Shown: in pieces, positions 1 through 8,908 of the stretch
Layout of the letters: each line of letters starts with the position of its first letter
Numbering within the stretch: position 1 is the first letter of the stretch
Assembly (NCBI RefSeq): GCF_005221285.1
Contig: NZ_CP039886.1
Location: 1,054,001-1,118,000, forward strand
Length of the DNA: 64,000 nucleotides
Direction: 5' to 3'
Source of the DNA: Neisseria flavescens
GTDB lineage: Bacteria > Pseudomonadota > Gammaproteobacteria > Burkholderiales > Neisseriaceae
Notes under the pieces: generated by a model
What the model saw: only the letters and a program-made list of their open reading frames with translations
The model's database searches: none
Told to the model about the DNA's origin: nothing
Position numbers and translations under genes: made by a program

Positions 1-20
1 CTAATACTTACTTCAAAACA

Positions 21-50
21 AAGGCCGTCTGAAATATTCAGACGGCCTTT
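21..50. terminator. Uptake-sequence hairpin terminator
   Basis: Two inverted copies of the Neisseria uptake sequence AGGCCGTCTGAA form a tight hairpin followed by a T run. This is the usual neisserial rho-independent terminator form. It probably ends a gene lying left of the window. Confidence 0.75.
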
Positions 51-141
51 TTCTTTATAATAAATAATAAATTCAATTTTTAAAAACAAAATAGCTATCT
101 CTTCAAGCTATAAATATCTGTTCAATCACTGCGACATAGAA

Positions 142-166
142 AAAGAGTGTGCAAAACACACTCTTT
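142..166 (-). terminator. Rho-independent terminator of the flavin reductase gene
   Basis: A 10-bp perfect stem (142-151 with 157-166) with a 5-base loop is flanked by A and T runs. It lies about 70 bases past the stop of the minus-strand reductase gene and has no uptake sequence. The symmetry would let it work in both directions. Confidence 0.7.
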
Positions 167-237
167 CTCAAACAGATTGCCATCAAATTTTACTCTTAAC
201 ACCTGCATTCAAACATATAAATCCTGTATAAACATCA

Positions 238-1242
238 TTATGCCGGTGAAAAAGCATCACAGAAGAAGGCATCTTCCGGTAAAGCGCATTTTTGAGTCAG
301 CAAACTTTGCGCACTCTCCGTCATGGCTAGTGACCCGCAAGCATAAACTTCATATTGGCTCAAATCAGGATAATTTTGTGCGGCAACGTTTTGCACATAC
401 CCATTCTCCCCTTTCCAATCGGAATCAGGCTTAGAAAGAACAGGCGAGAATTTCGCATTTTTCAGACGGCCTATTAATGTTTCTGCTTCTTCCAATGCGT
501 ACAAATCCTCCTGCTGACGTGCCCCCCAGTAGAAATGAACCGGACGTTCGCTATTCTGATGAATCAAATCAAGCAAGATACTGCGGATAGGTGCGTAACC
601 TGTACCCGTTGCCAACAAAATAATCGGTTTATCGCTGTCCTTTTGCAAAGTAAACGTACCCAATGGACCTTTAACGCGGACAATACCTTTTTCTTTAACT
701 TTCGGATCGGCACCAAAAATCATTTCTGAGCATACGCCGTTTTCACGTTTACGGATATGCAGCTCCAAAACGCCTTCTTGGTCAGGCGAATTGGCGATTG
801 AATAGCTGCGGCTGATATTGCCGGGAAGCAGCAAATCAATATATTGTCCGGCATAAAATGCAAATGACGGCGCTTTAGGCAAAGCTAGTTTGAGCAAAGC
901 AACATCGTGTTTGATTTCAATGTTTTCAATACGTGCCGGCAATGTGCGTACTGGTAAAGCATTTTGATTAAAACCCGGCACATTGATTTTGAGGTCGCTC
1001 TTCGCAGTAGTGCAGCACAATAACACTTTACCCTGCGCTTTTTCTTCTGCGCTGATGGCTTTATCGATATGCTTGCCCATTTCAAATTCGCCACTAATCA
1101 ACTCGGCCTTACACTGCCCGCAAGCACCGCTTTTGCAAGAATGAGGCAAATTTAAATTTTGACGGGTTGCGGCAGCAAGAACAGTTTCGTCCTCATTCGT
1201 CGTAAATGTAGTTTGATCTGGTAAGGTAATAGTATGTGTCAT
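238..1242 (-). CDS. 2Fe-2S ferredoxin-type NAD(P)H flavin reductase
   Basis: A 334-residue electron-transfer flavoprotein of the CDP-6-deoxy-glucoseen reductase (AscD/phenol hydroxylase reductase) type. Residues 1-90 are a plant-type ferredoxin domain with cluster ligands C36, C41, C44 and C76. A ferredoxin-reductase module follows: the FAD motif RSYS is at 145-148 and the NAD(P)H motif ATGTGYAP at 211-218. It should pass electrons from NAD(P)H through FAD and the iron-sulfur centre to an unidentified partner. I chose the ATG at 1242; the frame is open to 1326, but that extension would read through the uptake-sequence hairpin behind gatB. The gene closes the gatC-to-gatB gene row. No sugar-deoxygenation genes lie nearby, so the glucoseen-reductase name used for this family is doubtful here. 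Confidence 0.85.
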   Translation of the reverse strand: MTHTITLPDQTTFTTNEDETVLAAATRQNLNLPHSCKSGACGQCKAELISGEFEMGKHIDKAISAEEKAQGKVLLCCTTAKSDLKINVPGFNQNALPVRTLPARIENIEIKHDVALLKLALPKAPSFAFYAGQYIDLLLPGNISRSYSIANSPDQEGVLELHIRKRENGVCSEMIFGADPKVKEKGIVRVKGPLGTFTLQKDSDKPIILLATGTGYAPIRSILLDLIHQNSERPVHFYWGARQQEDLYALEEAETLIGRLKNAKFSPVLSKPDSDWKGENGYVQNVAAQNYPDLSQYEVYACGSLAMTESAQSLLTQKCALPEDAFFCDAFSPA

Positions 1243-1273
1243 GGTATTTAGAATAATTTTAGAATCAAAATAA

Positions 1274-1312
1274 AGGCCGTCTGAAAAATAAGACCTATTT
1301 TTCAGACGGCCT
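1274..1312 (-). terminator. Uptake-sequence hairpin between gatB and the reductase gene
   Basis: A 17-bp perfect stem (1274-1290 with 1296-1312) contains both copies of AGGCCGTCTGAA. It starts about 10 bases past the gatB stop and should end or attenuate the gat transcript. Confidence 0.8.
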
Positions 1313-1322
1313 GTCCTATCTA

Positions 1323-2753
1323 TCAAGCTAATTTAGCTTTAATCAGCTCTTGAACCTGAGCCGGATTGGCCTTGCCTTTGCTTGCTTTCATCACTTGACC
1401 GACAATCGCATTCAAGGCTTTCTCATTACCGGAACGGAATTGCTCAACGGCTTTCTCATTGTTTGCCAGCACTTCATCCACCATAGCTTCAATTGCGCCA
1501 GTATCGGTAATCTGTTGCAAACCATGTTTTTCGATGATTTCAGCAATACCTGCTTCAGGCTCAGCCCACATTGCTTCAAAAGCTTTTTTCGCCAGTTTGC
1601 TGCTTAATGTTCCATCTGCAACTTTAGCAACCAACTCGGCAAGACGTGAAGCCGTAATCGGGCTTTCAGCCAATTCCAAACCTTCTTTGTTCAAGGTAGC
1701 GGCAAGCTCGCCGTTCATCCAGTTCGCCGTCAATTTACCTTTGCCGCAGGCTTTGGCTGCTTCTTCAAAATAGGCAGCTTGAACGCGGCTGGCAGTCAAC
1801 AGGCGCGCATCATAGTCAGACACGCCGTAATCGGCAACAAAACGCGCCGCCATTTCATGTGGCAATTCAGGCATTTGCTCTTTGGCTTTTTGCAATTGGC
1901 CGTCTGAAATAATGACCGGCAGCAAATCCGGGTCAGGGAAATAGCGGTAATCGTGCGCATCTTCTTTCAAACGCATCACACGGGTTTCACCTTTTTCAGG
2001 GTCAAACAACATGGTTGCCTGCTGTACTTTACCGCCGTCTTCCAAGATTTCGATTTGCGCTTCCACTTCATAATTGATGGCTTGTTCCAAGAAGCGGAAA
2101 GAGTTGAGGTTTTTAATTTCACGACGTGTACCGAACTCGGCCTGGCCTTTTGGACGTACAGAAACGTTGGCATCAACGCGGAACGAGCCTTCCGCCATAT
2201 TACCGTCACAAATATCGAGCCAAGTCACCAAACCGTGCAACGCTTTAGCGTATGCCACGGCTTCGGCAGCGGAACGCATTTCAGGCTCGGAGACAACTTC
2301 CAACAAAGGCGTACCGGCACGGTTCAAGTCGATACCGGTGGCACCGTTCAAACCCTCGTGCACGGATTTACCCGCATCTTCTTCCATGTGTGCACGGGTA
2401 ACATTGATGGTTTTAACCTCATCGCCCACTACGATTTCCAGCTTGCCGTGTTCAACAATCGGCAAATCCAACTGGCTGATTTGATAGCCTTTTGGCAAAT
2501 CAGGATAAAAATAGTTTTTACGGTCGAACACGTTTTTCTGATTGATTTTCGCATCCAAAGCCAAACCGAGTTTGATGGCTTTTTCGACGACTTCGCGGTT
2601 CATTACCGGCAATACGCCCGGCAACGCACACTCAACCACGCTGGCGTGGGCATTAGGCTCGGCACCGAATGCAGTGGATGCGCCGCTGAAGATTTTGGAT
2701 TGGGTGTTGAGTTGGACGTGGATTTCCAGTCCGATTACGGTTTCCCAAGTCAT
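1323..2753 (-). CDS. gatB: Asp-tRNA(Asn)/Glu-tRNA(Gln) amidotransferase subunit B
   Basis: The 476-residue subunit B of the GatCAB amidotransferase. It binds misacylated Glu-tRNA(Gln) or Asp-tRNA(Asn), activates the acyl group with ATP and converts it to the amide using ammonia channelled from GatA. The protein begins with the family signature TWETVIGLEIHVQL, has the conserved catalytic-cradle segment GSFRVDANVSVRP near residue 190, and ends with a helical YqeY-like tRNA-binding tail. Length is normal for the family. gatC and gatA lie upstream on the same strand, but two unrelated genes (a TRIC-type channel and a VirK/YbjX protein) sit between gatA and gatB. Confidence 0.97.
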   Translation of the reverse strand: MTWETVIGLEIHVQLNTQSKIFSGASTAFGAEPNAHASVVECALPGVLPVMNREVVEKAIKLGLALDAKINQKNVFDRKNYFYPDLPKGYQISQLDLPIVEHGKLEIVVGDEVKTINVTRAHMEEDAGKSVHEGLNGATGIDLNRAGTPLLEVVSEPEMRSAAEAVAYAKALHGLVTWLDICDGNMAEGSFRVDANVSVRPKGQAEFGTRREIKNLNSFRFLEQAINYEVEAQIEILEDGGKVQQATMLFDPEKGETRVMRLKEDAHDYRYFPDPDLLPVIISDGQLQKAKEQMPELPHEMAARFVADYGVSDYDARLLTASRVQAAYFEEAAKACGKGKLTANWMNGELAATLNKEGLELAESPITASRLAELVAKVADGTLSSKLAKKAFEAMWAEPEAGIAEIIEKHGLQQITDTGAIEAMVDEVLANNEKAVEQFRSGNEKALNAIVGQVMKASKGKANPAQVQELIKAKLA

Positions 2754-2806
2754 AAGGGTCTTTCTGTCGAAAAAAAGTTAATCGGTTAAATGAGTGATTC
2801 GTTTTT

Positions 2807-2843
2807 CAGACGGCCTGAATAAAAAACCATAACAGGCCGTCTG
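2807..2843. repeat. Inverted pair of uptake sequences
   Basis: An 11-bp inverted repeat (2807-2817 with 2833-2843) carries the uptake core in outward orientation, between gatB and the TRIC gene. There is no clear T run, so terminator function is less certain than for the inward-facing hairpins. Confidence 0.5.
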
Positions 2844-2853
2844 TAAGATAAGT

Positions 2854-3474
2854 TTATTTCCTGCGGCGTTGGAAACCGGGCAGTTGCCAATGGAAACGGT
2901 ATGCAGTCAGGCGAAACAACAATCCGCCGGCAAAGAGCAGGTTTAACGTAAAAATATTAATCCAGCCCAAATGCCCGAACAGATAAATCAGCCCGCCAAT
3001 CAAAATGGCTACGCTGCCGTAAAGGTCGGTGCGCAAAATCATCGGCACATCATTGACCAAAATATCGCGTGCAATACCGCCGCCAACGGCAGTCACAAAA
3101 GCCAAAGAAATAACGCCGAACAGATTGAGATGCAAAGCCATACCGATTTGTGCGCCGGTAATGCTGAACGCTGCCAAACCGATGGCATCGGCAATAATAA
3201 AAGCAGCGGCCAAATAGGTGCTGCGATAACGTTGCACTCTTATCAACCATGCAATAGCAAGCGTAGCAAACACAACAATCAACGCATCGGTTTGCAAAAA
3301 CACTTGCGGAATCCGACCGACCAAACCATCGCGTATCATGCCGCCGCCGACAGCCGTCAGTAACGCAGTAATGACGACACCGAGTACATCCAACCGCTTG
3401 TTGTAGCCGACCAAATAGCCGGAAATGGCAAACGCGGCTGTCCCAATGATTTGAATGAAGTCGGTTGTATTCAT
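2854..3474 (-). CDS. TRIC-type (UPF0126/YadS) cation channel family protein
   Basis: A 206-residue integral inner-membrane protein made of two homologous three-helix units plus one extra helix. The duplicated signatures are GGGMIRDGLV near residue 44 and GGGIARDILV near residue 130. This internal repeat defines the bacterial TRIC (formerly UPF0126) family, whose studied members are homotrimeric monovalent-cation channels. No Shine-Dalgarno sequence is obvious before the ATG, but the next in-frame ATG would delete the first helix. It sits within the gat gene row; a functional link to tRNA amidation is not evident. Confidence 0.85.
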   Translation of the reverse strand: MNTTDFIQIIGTAAFAISGYLVGYNKRLDVLGVVITALLTAVGGGMIRDGLVGRIPQVFLQTDALIVVFATLAIAWLIRVQRYRSTYLAAAFIIADAIGLAAFSITGAQIGMALHLNLFGVISLAFVTAVGGGIARDILVNDVPMILRTDLYGSVAILIGGLIYLFGHLGWINIFTLNLLFAGGLLFRLTAYRFHWQLPGFQRRRK

Positions 3475-3502
3475 ATATATGTTTTATTCATCAGATGATA
3501 GT

Positions 3503-4378
3503 TTATTTTATAGGCGCTAAACCATTTCTTATTTGCTCTTCTATTTCATCTAACATCTGATAACGCTTACGATACATGGATCGTTTTTTGCTTTCAATTT
3601 CCTCAAAATCTTTACGCACCGGCTCTTTTGGAAGATGCCATAATCCATCAACACCCTTTTGAGCACCATGCTCCTGCCAAAATTGGTCATAGTTCATTTT
3701 GACACGTTTCTTCAAGCGCCAACGTAGCTTAACTTGTCTATCTTGTGTGATACCAATCACACCATCCAGCTCTAATGCAATAGCAAAATATTGCAATGCA
3801 TGCACCATCAATTGCTGAGGACGCAATCCATGTAGCTTCTTAGTTAAACCCCGTACGGTATCTTTCGCCTCTTCTCCTGCCGGCCCCTGAAGAGAGGCTG
3901 CAAGCAGCATATTATTTACAAAGGCGAATGTTGTCATATACAGACGTCTTCCATTGCTTTCTCGTAAAGAAAGAGACCACATTCCCTCATCGACGCAATT
4001 GTCATTTCGGTTAAGCCAAATCTCAAGGCCGTCTGAAGGTTTTGCCAAAACAATATGAAAGGAACGGGTTTTCATACCCATTACTCTTTCTTTTCCAAAC
4101 AGCTTTTCTGCAGCCTCAAAATCTGACTGCATAATTTTTAACCTATCATGACCACTAAATTTCTTATCAACAAACTCATGTATCAAAGGATAGGCATCTT
4201 GGGGCATTTGACTAAAAAAACTTTGGCATATTTCCGAAGCATTTACAAACTGCTCAAATGCCTTAATTTCTTTACGATACCACAATGTCCGCAATATAAA
4301 TTTTAAATGTTGCGTTTTAAACTTTGGTGCATTCTGATAAACAGTTTTAAATCCCGGAAAAGAAAACTTTTCAGGCAT
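3503..4378 (-). CDS. VirK/YbjX family protein (DUF535)
   Basis: A 291-residue soluble, basic protein resembling the VirK/YbjX (DUF535) family. Supporting features are the early FQ/WYR-type helices, the central region around GLEIWLNRNDNCVDEGMWSL, and the segment LRPQQLMVHALQYFA near residue 200. In enterobacteria relatives are linked to stress and antimicrobial-peptide resistance; the biochemical activity is unknown. It has a good ribosome-binding site (AGGGAG, five bases before the ATG) and starts 15 bases after gatA ends, so it is probably cotranscribed with gatA. An uptake sequence lies within the coding region at about 4027. Confidence 0.75.
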   Translation of the reverse strand: MPEKFSFPGFKTVYQNAPKFKTQHLKFILRTLWYRKEIKAFEQFVNASEICQSFFSQMPQDAYPLIHEFVDKKFSGHDRLKIMQSDFEAAEKLFGKERVMGMKTRSFHIVLAKPSDGLEIWLNRNDNCVDEGMWSLSLRESNGRRLYMTTFAFVNNMLLAASLQGPAGEEAKDTVRGLTKKLHGLRPQQLMVHALQYFAIALELDGVIGITQDRQVKLRWRLKKRVKMNYDQFWQEHGAQKGVDGLWHLPKEPVRKDFEEIESKKRSMYRKRYQMLDEIEEQIRNGLAPIK

Positions 4379-4393
4379 ATAGACTCCCTACCC

Positions 4394-5842
4394 TTATTCC
4401 GGCGCTTTAGTGTGCCAATCGCTGTTCAGTTGAACTTGATGTGCGGCACCCAAAATTTTGGCTTCGGAGAAATAGTTGCCGATAAATTGCACACCAATCG
4501 GCAGGCCGTTTGCGCCAAAACCGGCAGGCAGAGTCAGTGCAGGCAAACCGGCAAGGTTCACGGCGATGGTGTAAATATCGGACAAGTACATTTGCACAGG
4601 GTCGTGAATGTTGCTGCCGAGTTTAGGCGCGGCAGTCGGCGCAGTCGGCGCCAAAATGAAATCACATTGACCAAAGGCCGTCTGAAAATCATTGGCAACC
4701 AGACGGCGCAGTTTTTGCGCTTTCAGGTAATACGCATCATAGTAACCATGGCTCAATACATAAGTACCAATCATGATACGGCGTTTAACCTCGCTGCCGA
4801 AACCTTCGGCACGGGTGTTGCTGTACATTTCTTCCAAATCGCTGAATTGCGCTGCACGATGGCCATAACGTACGCCGTCGAAACGGGACAGGTTGGTACT
4901 TGCTTCCGCAGAGGCGAGAACGTAATAAGCGGGAATCGACAATGATGTTTGCGGCAGGGAAACTTCAACAGTCTCTGCGCCTTGTGCTTTGAGCAAATCG
5001 ATAACGCTTTGCAAGGCCGTCTGAACATCGGCATCCGCGCCTTCGCCAAAATACTCTTTAGGTAAACCGATTTTCAAACCTTTAAGCGGCTTGTCCAAAT
5101 CACGGGTGTATTCTTCTTTGTCGCGCTCCAAACTGGTGGAATCGCGCTCGTCAAAGCTGGCCATGGCATTCAACAAAATCGCACAGTCTTCGGCCGTTTG
5201 CGCCATAGGGCCGGCTTGGTCAAAGCTGGAAGCATAGGCAACCATACCGAAGCGTGAAACCGTACCATAAGTCGGCTTGATGCCGGTAATACCGCAATGC
5301 GACGCAGGCTGACGGATAGAACCGCCGGTATCCGAACCCAACGCAGCCGGTGCCAAACGCGCCGCAATCACTGCAGCCGAACCGCCTGACGAACCACCGG
5401 GAACATGTTCAAGATTCCACGGGTTTTTGATTGCGCCGTAGAACGAAGTCTCATTGGTCGAACCCATGGCAAATTCGTCCATATTGGTACGGCCAAGAGT
5501 GACCATGCCGGCATCCAACAGGTTTTGCACCACAGTGGCAGTATAAGGAGAAACAAAGTTATCCAACATTTTGGAGCTGCATGCACTGCGCCAACCTGTT
5601 TGGCAGAAAATATCTTTGTAAGCAACCGGCACACCGGTCAAAGCCGTTGCATTACCGGCCGCGATACGCGCATCGGCTGCTTTGGCCTCAGCAAGGGTCT
5701 TATCTTGATCGATGGTAACGTAGCCGTTGATAGCAGGATTTTTCGCAGCAATAGCGGCCAAATATTCGGTCGCCAATTCGACTGCGGAAATTTGTTTGGA
5801 TTGCAGCAGGCTGCTGGCTTGTTTGAGCGTGTAAGCGGTCAT
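4394..5842 (-). CDS. gatA: Asp-tRNA(Asn)/Glu-tRNA(Gln) amidotransferase subunit A
   Basis: The 482-residue glutaminase subunit of GatCAB. It is an amidase-signature enzyme that releases ammonia from glutamine for use by GatB. The Ser-cis-Ser-Lys triad can be placed as K76 (in VAYKDIFC), S151 (in PGGSSGGSAA) and S175 (in DTGGSIRQ). Length is typical. It follows gatC on the same strand, separated by about 150 bases holding uptake sequences. An uptake sequence is also embedded in the coding region near 4676, read as an ordinary peptide segment. Confidence 0.97.
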   Translation of the reverse strand: MTAYTLKQASSLLQSKQISAVELATEYLAAIAAKNPAINGYVTIDQDKTLAEAKAADARIAAGNATALTGVPVAYKDIFCQTGWRSACSSKMLDNFVSPYTATVVQNLLDAGMVTLGRTNMDEFAMGSTNETSFYGAIKNPWNLEHVPGGSSGGSAAVIAARLAPAALGSDTGGSIRQPASHCGITGIKPTYGTVSRFGMVAYASSFDQAGPMAQTAEDCAILLNAMASFDERDSTSLERDKEEYTRDLDKPLKGLKIGLPKEYFGEGADADVQTALQSVIDLLKAQGAETVEVSLPQTSLSIPAYYVLASAEASTNLSRFDGVRYGHRAAQFSDLEEMYSNTRAEGFGSEVKRRIMIGTYVLSHGYYDAYYLKAQKLRRLVANDFQTAFGQCDFILAPTAPTAAPKLGSNIHDPVQMYLSDIYTIAVNLAGLPALTLPAGFGANGLPIGVQFIGNYFSEAKILGAAHQVQLNSDWHTKAPE

Positions 5843-5918
5843 TGTGCCGTACTTTCTATAAAACAGTTTTTGCTTTCAAAACAGATATTGAAAACATCCG
5901 TTTAAATCAATAAATCGA

Positions 5919-5950
5919 GCCGTCTGAACAGAATATCCTTTCAGACGGCC
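5919..5950. repeat. Uptake-sequence inverted pair between gatC and gatA
   Basis: Inverted copies of GCCGTCTGAA at 5919-5928 and 5940-5949 could form a hairpin. A third copy is at about 5979, next to the gatC stop. Their position inside the gat operon suggests partial attenuation at most. Confidence 0.5.
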
Positions 5951-5992
5951 TTGCAATAGGGGCTTGCCGATAAGCAAAGGCCGTCTGAAACC

Positions 5993-6283
5993 TTATTCTT
6001 CAATCACTTGAGGAACGATATACAGGCGGTTGCGCACTTCGGGGGCAACAGCCTGATATTCTGCAGCGTGATCGGTTTCAGTCACTTTATCTTCGCGCAG
6101 GCGCAAAGCGGCTTCGTGCGGATGCGCCATGGGTTCGATGCCGTCGGTATTGACGCTTTGCATGTTTTCAACCATGGCGAAAATGTCGTTCAACTCGGCA
6201 AGCGTTTTGTTTTTTTCTTCGTCCGTTAAAGTGAGGCGCGAGAGTTTTGCGATTTTTTCCACATCATTTAAGCTTAAAGCCAT
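5993..6283 (-). CDS. gatC: Asp-tRNA(Asn)/Glu-tRNA(Gln) amidotransferase subunit C
   Basis: The 96-residue small subunit that wraps around the GatA-GatB interface and stabilises the complex. The family features are the N-terminal helix VEKIAKLSRLTLTDEE, the central segment around MQSVNTDGIEPMAHPHE, and the C-terminal RLREDKVTE region. The start has AAGGA five bases upstream. It is the first gene of the minus-strand gat row and is divergent from mreB, with about 220 bases between them. Confidence 0.95.
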   Translation of the reverse strand: MALSLNDVEKIAKLSRLTLTDEEKNKTLAELNDIFAMVENMQSVNTDGIEPMAHPHEAALRLREDKVTETDHAAEYQAVAPEVRNRLYIVPQVIEE

Positions 6284-6507
6284 AAAAAATCCTTGTCTGA
6301 TAGCAATGCCTCTTTGGTTTGGGGTATCATTGCTTTTCGTCTTCTATGAAGCGAAGAATTATAACCGAAAACCAAACAGGTTGGCATGGTGTTTTGATTC
6401 AGACGGCCTTTTAAGGGCGCATTTATCCGTCTAAAACCGTGTACCTGTTTTTCTTATTTTAAATACTGCTTAAAGCATCCGGGCTGGGCCGGAATTTCAG
6501 GTATCCT

Positions 6508-7545
6508 ATGTTTCGTCTTTTATCCCGTTTCCTCTCCAATGATATTGCCATCGACTTGGGCACGGCCAACACGCTGATTTTTGTACGCGGCAAAGGGATT
6601 GTTTTGGATGAGCCGTCCATGGTTGCGATTCAATCCGGCGCAGGCAATAAAAGTAAAATTATGGCGGTGGGCACGGAAGCCAAAAAAATGCAGGGCCGTG
6701 CGCCGCGCAATATTGAAATCATCCGCCCGATGAGAGACGGTGTAATTGCTGATTTTGTGATTACCGAGCGTATGCTGGGTATGTTGATTAAAAAAGCCAC
6801 CGAAGGACGGTCTTTGGTTCCGCCTCGTGTGGTTATCTGTGTTCCGGGCGGCTCTACCCAAGTGGAACGTAAAGCAATTTTGGATTCTGCGTTTGCTGCC
6901 GGTGCGGCAAGCGTACATTTGATTGAAGAACCGATGGCCGCCGCTTTGGGCGCAGGCTTGCCGATTGAAGATGCGGCAGGTTCGATGATTGTCGATATTG
7001 GCGGCGGTACGACTGAAATCGGTATTCTTTCGCTGGGCGGCATGGCCTACTCTGCTTCTGTCCGCGCAGCCGGCGATGAATTCGATAAAAGCATCATCCA
7101 TTACCTGCGCCGCCATCGTGGTGTCTTGATTGGCGAAGCTACGGCCGAAGAATTGAAGAAACAAATCGGCTCGGCCTCGGGCCTTGAAACCGAAACAGCC
7201 ATGCGCATTAAGGGTCGAGATCTGGCCGAAGGTACGCCTAAATCCTTGGCGGTTACTTCAAATGAAATCCGTGAAGCATTGAGTGAAACGGTCAATCAAA
7301 TCATCCGTGCCGTCCGTCTGGCTTTGGAACAGGCTCCGCCCGAACTGGCTGGCGACATCGCCGACCGCGGTATTATGCTGACCGGCGGCGGCGCGCTTCT
7401 GCACGGTATCGATACCGTCTTGGCCGATGCAACCGGCCTGCCCGTCGGTATTGCCGACCAGCCTCTGAACTGCGTTGCCTATGGTGCCGGCAAGGCTTTG
7501 GACTATATCGGCAAATGGGATACCGTATTCACGGAAAACCCATAA
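6508..7545 (+). CDS. mreB: Rod-shape-determining actin homologue MreB
   Basis: A 345-residue bacterial actin that forms membrane-bound filaments and positions the elongation-specific peptidoglycan machinery. The actin-fold ATP-binding motifs are intact: phosphate 1 in DLGTANTLIF (about 16-25), phosphate 2 in DIGGGTTEIG (about 163-172), and the adenosine motif TGGGALLHG near residue 294. It heads a tight plus-strand row mreB-mreC-mreD-mrdA-rodA. N. gonorrhoeae and N. meningitidis are known to lack MreB, so this intact copy says something about the species. Confidence 0.97.
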   Translation: MFRLLSRFLSNDIAIDLGTANTLIFVRGKGIVLDEPSMVAIQSGAGNKSKIMAVGTEAKKMQGRAPRNIEIIRPMRDGVIADFVITERMLGMLIKKATEGRSLVPPRVVICVPGGSTQVERKAILDSAFAAGAASVHLIEEPMAAALGAGLPIEDAAGSMIVDIGGGTTEIGILSLGGMAYSASVRAAGDEFDKSIIHYLRRHRGVLIGEATAEELKKQIGSASGLETETAMRIKGRDLAEGTPKSLAVTSNEIREALSETVNQIIRAVRLALEQAPPELAGDIADRGIMLTGGGALLHGIDTVLADATGLPVGIADQPLNCVAYGAGKALDYIGKWDTVFTENP

Positions 7546-7556
7546 GGTAGATGGTT

Positions 7557-8399
7557 ATGGAACGCTCTTCTTTGCGCTTTGACGAGGCAAAAGGCCCTAA
7601 GCTGTTGCCTCGTTTTGTCGTTTATATTGCTCTGGCTGCCGGTCTGATGGTGGCAGATTACCGCTTTTCATTGATGCAGCCTGTACGTGCGGCAGTCATA
7701 CCCATGCTCTACCCTGCTCAATGGCTGGCGAATCAACCTGTTCAACTTTATCAATATTTTGCCGACCTCTCCCAGTCCAAATCCGAGCTTTTGGAACAAA
7801 ACCGCCAGCTTATGGAAGAAAATGGCCGTCTGAAAATCGATTTGCAGCGGGATAAAGTCAATACCGATGAATTGCGCGAATTAAAAAAACTGTACGGTTT
7901 GCAACAAAAAGGCATTCACAACGTTATCGGTGCGGAAGTCATTTCCAATGGCAAAGATCCGCTTTCCGAAAGACTGATTATCAGCAAGGGCAGTCAAGAC
8001 GGCTTGAAAGTTGGCGACACGGTCATCGATCAAAGCGGTTTGATCGGCCTGTTGACACAAGTTCACACACAAAGCGCGGAAATTGGGCTGATTTCAGGCG
8101 GACAAAGCATTGTCCCCATAGCCGTCAGCCGCACCGGCGAACGCAGCTTGGCATACGGCAATGGCAACGGTTTGGATTTGCGCTATTTTCCAACCGGCTC
8201 CGACTTGAAGCCCGGCGATATTCTGCTGACTTCCGGTTTGGATGGTACTTATCCTGCGGGGATTCCCGTTGCAACCGTCAGCAAGGTTGTCCGCGCATCA
8301 GGAACGCCTTATTACGATACGCAACTGACGCCTTTGGCCGCTTTACGCAGCAGCCGTTTTGTCTTAGTACTTTCTTCCGCCCCTTCTTCCCCACGCTGA
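7557..8399 (+). CDS. mreC: Rod-shape-determining protein MreC
   Basis: A bitopic inner-membrane protein of 280 residues that links MreB to PBP2/RodA. A short cytoplasmic segment is followed by one membrane helix (about 20-40), a coiled coil containing the repeated SELLEQNRQLMEENGRL pattern, and a beta-rich periplasmic domain. AAGG ends 9 bases before the ATG at 7557 but only 3 bases before the ATG at 7551, so I prefer the second; the upstream ATG would add two residues. An uptake sequence is embedded in the coiled-coil region near 7826. It lies 5 bases after the mreB frame and 4 bases before mreD. Confidence 0.94.
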   Translation: MERSSLRFDEAKGPKLLPRFVVYIALAAGLMVADYRFSLMQPVRAAVIPMLYPAQWLANQPVQLYQYFADLSQSKSELLEQNRQLMEENGRLKIDLQRDKVNTDELRELKKLYGLQQKGIHNVIGAEVISNGKDPLSERLIISKGSQDGLKVGDTVIDQSGLIGLLTQVHTQSAEIGLISGGQSIVPIAVSRTGERSLAYGNGNGLDLRYFPTGSDLKPGDILLTSGLDGTYPAGIPVATVSKVVRASGTPYYDTQLTPLAALRSSRFVLVLSSAPSSPR

Positions 8400-8403
8400 T
8401 TTC

Positions 8404-8904
8404 ATGAACGATTTTGACGATTCTTACCGTGCAGTACCGCTGCACATCATGGCGGCCAGTCTCATAGTGATGATGATACTGGACTTTATGCCGTTTTCCT
8501 TTGACGGATTCTTTTGGCTGCCTGAAATGACGGCACTGATGTTGCTGTATTGGACATTGCACCAACCGCAACGCGCAGGCATGGGACTGGCTTTTGCCAT
8601 CGGCCTGATTGTCGATGCCGTAACCGCCGCGACTTTGGGCTTGCACGCCCTATCTTACGTCGTGATGACTTATTTCATCTTAAACCGCCGCCGCCAAATC
8701 ATGCTTTACGGCCACATTATGCAATTAGCCGCTGTATTGGTTGCGCTGCTTCTCAATCAGGCCGTCTTAACTGTTGCCCGTTTGTTCCTCAATCATCAGG
8801 TTATCACTTTGCAAGGCTTTGTTGCCCCGTTTGTCGGCGCATTGCTTTGGCCGATACTCAGCCAGCTGATGTTGATTGTGACCCGTATTTACCGCTCCCA
8901 CTGA
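8404..8904 (+). CDS. mreD: Rod-shape-determining membrane protein MreD
   Basis: A 166-residue polytopic inner-membrane protein with about five hydrophobic helices. It matches MreD in size, topology and position between mreC and mrdA, and like other MreD proteins has little motif conservation. MreD is part of the elongasome and modulates activation of PBP2 by MreC. The start codon follows four bases after the mreC stop. Confidence 0.9.
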   Translation: MNDFDDSYRAVPLHIMAASLIVMMILDFMPFSFDGFFWLPEMTALMLLYWTLHQPQRAGMGLAFAIGLIVDAVTAATLGLHALSYVVMTYFILNRRRQIMLYGHIMQLAAVLVALLLNQAVLTVARLFLNHQVITLQGFVAPFVGALLWPILSQLMLIVTRIYRSH

Positions 8905-8908
8905 AAAG

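Noticed and set aside
147..434. A 95-codon plus-strand frame over the end of the flavin reductase gene
   Set aside because: It lies opposite a well-supported gene and reads the terminator; coding features belong to the minus strand.
1953..2789. A 278-codon plus-strand frame across gatB
   Set aside because: It is the antisense shadow of gatB, with Phe/His-rich composition typical of such shadows.
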